Of a stretch of 6,182 nucleotides of DNA, positions 4,335 through 6,182 are shown in pieces. The notes under the pieces are model-generated. The model was not told where the DNA came from, ran no database searches, and saw nothing but the letters and a program-made list of their open reading frames with translations. The DNA is taken from NCBI GenBank assembly GCA_020348765.1, contig CP070753.1:699251-705432 (forward strand), in the 5' to 3' direction. The stretch's first letter is position 1, and every line of letters starts with the position of its first letter. The DNA is from Burkholderiales bacterium (GTDB lineage Bacteria; Pseudomonadota; Gammaproteobacteria; Burkholderiales; Burkholderiaceae_E). The position numbers were made by a program, and so were the translations under genes.

Positions 4335-4475
4335 TCCCGCGCCCGATGCGAGGCACGATGGCCATGCCGGGGGATCCGCACCCGCTCGCCACCGGTTGAC
4401 GTACACTGCGCTTTCGATTCAGCCGGCGCGCGTCGCTTCGACGCCGGGCCGGGCATGCGTGGACGAGGGACGTAC
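4335..4475 (+). promoter_or_regulatory. Intergenic region with candidate -10 TACACT (4402-4407) for the protease-MoxR operon
   Basis: The gap between the NTF2-like gene and the protease contains GTACACTGC (4401-4409), the third copy of this 9-mer in the window. Transcription from it would start near 4414 and leave a leader of about 60 bases. The leader has an imperfect stem, CCGGCG-(CGCG)-TCG pairing with CGACGCCGG around CTT, at about 4422-4446. Near the left end, GATCCC (4333-4338) and GGGATC (4371-4376) could form a weak stem at the 3' end of the NTF2-like mRNA. No T-run and no other gene is seen. Confidence 0.4.
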
Positions 4476-5522
4476 TTGAGGCGCAAGGCACTCTACAGCG
4501 CTTCTCCGAAGGCGAGACGCCAGGCGCTGCCGACCGGACCGGCCAGCGGCAGTGCCATCGACCGCATGGCGCGCTCGGCGGCTGCGGCCGGTCCGAGCGA
4601 AGCGGGCTCGGCCGACGGCAGCGCCCGCGACACCGGTCGGGCTCGCAGCCGAATGCGCGGCGCATGGCGTGCACGGCTGCGCGAGCGTGCCGCCAGGCAT
4701 CAGCGCCCGCTGCTGTTCGCCGCCGGCGCCGCGTTCGCCGGCCTGTTGCTCGTGCTGTACCACCTGAACCTGCCGCAGCCGTCTCGGCTGACCCAGCAGG
4801 ACATCGACGACGCGGTGCTGCACACGCTGCGCACGGCCAAGCTGCCGTCCCGAGCCGCGCGGGCTGCCGAAATCGTCGCACCGTCGGTGGTGCGGGTGCG
4901 GCAGATCCGCGAACAGGAAGACCTGGATCCTGCCGATGCGCCTGCGGCCGATGCGCACCCGGGCACCGACGAGGATCTGCCGGACGAGCGGGCGGTGGGC
5001 ACCGGCGTGGTGATCCTCGAGGAGGGCGTGATCCTGACCAATCTGCACGTCGTGGCCGGTGGCCAGCAGGTCGGCGTCGTGTTCTCGAACGGTTTCGAGT
5101 CCGACGCACGGGTGATCGGCGTACAGGCCGAGAACGACCTGGCGGTGCTCAGGGCACGCACCGTGCCGGACGATCTGGTAGCCGCGACGCTGCGCTCGAC
5201 GGCCGACCTTCGCCCGGGCGACGAAGTGGCGGCCGTGGGCTTTCCGTTCGGCATCGGTCCGAGCGTCTCTTCGGGCGTGGTCTCGGGCCTGAAACGCGAG
5301 TTCCGCTCGTCCGACGGCGAGAAGCTGATCTCGAACCTGATCCAGTTCGATGCCGCGGCCAATCCCGGGAACTCGGGCGGGCCGCTGGTGACCATGGACG
5401 GCGAGGTGGTCGGCATCGTGACCAGCATCCTGAATCCGACCGAGCAGCGCGTGTTCATCGGCATCGGCTTCGCGGTGCCGATCGAGAACGCCGCACGCGC
5501 CGTCGGCATGGTGCCGTTCTGA
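4476..5522 (+). CDS. Membrane-anchored HtrA/DegS-like trypsin-fold serine protease without PDZ domain
   Basis: An S1C (HtrA-type) serine protease of 348 residues from the proposed TTG at 4476. Order: a basic, Ala/Ser/Arg-rich, probably disordered N-terminus (1-77); one transmembrane helix (about 78-97, PLLFAAGAAFAGLLLVLYHL); a helix (104-135); then the protease domain. The triad is complete: His191 in TNLHVV, Asp221 in ENDLAVL and Ser300 in GNSGGP. GVVSGLKR and FIGIGFAVPI are typical HtrA blocks. The protein ends right after the protease domain, so the PDZ domain of DegS and DegP is absent. An acidic insert (about 146-171, rich in Asp/Glu) precedes GTGVVI, where HtrA proteases have loop LA. 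The helix should leave the protease in the periplasm. Start uncertain: TTG 4476 has GAGGGA five bases upstream; ATGs at 4455, 4566 and 4653 (just before the helix) lack one. The MoxR gene follows after 24 bp. Confidence 0.88.
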   Translation: MRRKALYSASPKARRQALPTGPASGSAIDRMARSAAAAGPSEAGSADGSARDTGRARSRMRGAWRARLRERAARHQRPLLFAAGAAFAGLLLVLYHLNLPQPSRLTQQDIDDAVLHTLRTAKLPSRAARAAEIVAPSVVRVRQIREQEDLDPADAPAADAHPGTDEDLPDERAVGTGVVILEEGVILTNLHVVAGGQQVGVVFSNGFESDARVIGVQAENDLAVLRARTVPDDLVAATLRSTADLRPGDEVAAVGFPFGIGPSVSSGVVSGLKREFRSSDGEKLISNLIQFDAAANPGNSGGPLVTMDGEVVGIVTSILNPTEQRVFIGIGFAVPIENAARAVGMVPF

Positions 5523-5546
5523 ACTTTCCGCACTGCGAGGAATCCG

Positions 5547-6182
5547 ATGAGCCGTCCCCCCAACATCCGGCCCGAAGTGTCGACGCTGCCCGAGCGGGTC
5601 CTGTTCGAAGTCAAGCGGGTCGTCGTCGGCCAGGACCACTTCCTCGAGCGCATCCTGGTCGCGGTGCTGGCGCAGGGCCATCTGCTGGTCGAGGGCGTGC
5701 CCGGGCTGGCCAAGACGCTGACGGTCAAGACCCTGGCCCGCACGATCCAGGGAAGCTTCCGGCGCATTCAGTTCACGCCCGACCTGGTGCCTTCGGACCT
5801 GGTCGGCAACCGCGTCTACAACCAGAAGACGGCCGAGTTCACGACCATGCTCGGCCCGGTGTTCACGAACCTGCTGCTGGCCGACGAGATCAATCGCGCG
5901 CCGGCCAAGGTGCAGAGCGCGCTGCTCGAGGTGATGCAGGAGTACCAGGTCACGATCGCCGGCGAGACGCACCGCGTTCCGGCGCCGTTCCTGGTGATGG
6001 CGACCCAGAACCCGCTCGAGCTGGAAGGAACCTATCCGCTCCCCGAGGCCCAGATCGACCGCTTCCTCACCAAGCTGCTCGTGCCCTACCCGAGCGCCGA
6101 GGAGGAGCTGCGAATCGTCGAGCGCGACGCCGCCCCGGCTCCGCAGTTGGAGGCCGTGGCCGACGTGGAGACGGTGCTCGCC
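5547..6182 (+). CDS. MoxR-family AAA+ ATPase (N-terminal 212 residues, partial)
   Basis: MoxR ATPases are AAA+ chaperone-like proteins that help assemble or activate partner complexes, often with von Willebrand-A-domain proteins. The visible 212 residues hold the ATPase core: VVGQD (26-30), Walker A GVPGLAKT (50-57), the IQFTPDLVPSDLVG block (74-87), FTTMLGPVFTNLLLADEINRAP (98-119) with Walker B LLLADE (109-114), sensor 1 Asn155 in ATQNP, and GTYPLPEAQIDRF (161-173) with a conserved Arg172. The C-terminal lid and stop lie beyond the window. ATG 5547 is supported by GAGGA (5536-5540) six bases upstream. With only 24 bp after the protease stop and no visible promoter between, the two are probably one transcript. 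In related genomes DUF58 and vWA genes follow MoxR; that cannot be checked here. Cytoplasmic. Confidence 0.95.
   Translation, partial: MSRPPNIRPEVSTLPERVLFEVKRVVVGQDHFLERILVAVLAQGHLLVEGVPGLAKTLTVKTLARTIQGSFRRIQFTPDLVPSDLVGNRVYNQKTAEFTTMLGPVFTNLLLADEINRAPAKVQSALLEVMQEYQVTIAGETHRVPAPFLVMATQNPLELEGTYPLPEAQIDRFLTKLLVPYPSAEEELRIVERDAAPAPQLEAVADVETVLA

Noticed and set aside
4396..4401. TTGACG as a -35 box for the protease promoter
   Set aside because: It abuts the TACACT element with no spacer, and no -10-like hexamer lies 16-18 bases downstream. It is unlikely to act as a -35 in this arrangement.
4932..4957. Short direct repeat GCCGATGCGC inside the protease gene
   Set aside because: Two copies within the acidic, Ala/Asp/Pro-rich insert are explained by repeated PADA-like codons. 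It does not look like a mobile or regulatory repeat.
4419..5972. Long minus-strand open frame (517 codons) across the protease and MoxR genes
   Set aside because: It is antisense to two genes with unmistakable catalytic motifs and has a composition rich in His, Arg and Gln, with no recognisable domain. Such frames are common in GC-rich DNA.
1..6182. CRISPR array, tRNA, rRNA, IS element or phage module
   Set aside because: I read both strands and found no regularly spaced repeats, no tRNA-like cloverleaf arms, and no transposase or integrase motifs.

Overview
The window is high-GC DNA (roughly two thirds G+C by eye) and reads as chromosomal sequence from a gammaproteobacterium. The best lineage marker is a full-length RlmJ (23S rRNA A2030 N6-methyltransferase), a family found mainly in Gammaproteobacteria. 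It is joined by a 17-kDa-antigen/SlyB-like glycine-zipper lipoprotein, an SGNH-esterase lipoprotein, a membrane-anchored HtrA-type protease and a MoxR ATPase. I see no integrase, transposase, phage gene, CRISPR array, tRNA or rRNA.

Layout from left to right. 1-516 (minus) is the N-terminal part of a TRAP-transporter periplasmic solute-binding protein, cut by the window edge. 517-747 is a divergent intergenic region holding a large nested inverted repeat. 748-1605 (plus) is rlmJ. 1606-1801 has a candidate terminator, a likely sigma70 -10 element and a small hairpin. 1802-2275 (plus) is the glycine-zipper lipoprotein. It converges on 2282-2758 (minus), a cysteine-rich lipoprotein of unknown function, and both stop codons lie inside one perfect 18-bp palindrome. 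2759-2909 is intergenic and contains a very AT-rich island. 2910-3602 (minus) is an SGNH/GDSL esterase lipoprotein. It is divergent, across 111 bp with structured RNA potential, from 3714-4334 (plus), a SnoaL/NTF2-like protein. 4335-4475 is a promoter-bearing gap. 4476-5522 (plus) is a membrane-anchored HtrA-like serine protease without a PDZ domain. 24 bp later comes 5547-6182 (plus), a MoxR-family AAA+ ATPase that runs off the right edge and is probably co-transcribed with the protease.

Functionally, most of the genes act at the cell envelope: solute capture, three predicted lipoproteins (one an esterase) and one inner-membrane-anchored periplasmic protease. The protease-MoxR pair looks like the start of an operon; MoxR genes are usually followed by DUF58 and von Willebrand-A proteins, which would lie beyond the right edge. 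The other genes look like separate transcription units.

I do not find a clear new multigene system. The best second-look signals are regulatory. A 9-mer GTACACTGC recurs upstream of three plus-strand genes. Three genes lack a Shine-Dalgarno but have -10-like hexamers only 6-7 nt before the ATG, which suggests leaderless mRNAs. There are also several strong inverted repeats in the intergenic regions, and the PDZ-less protease has an acidic loop and is paired with MoxR.
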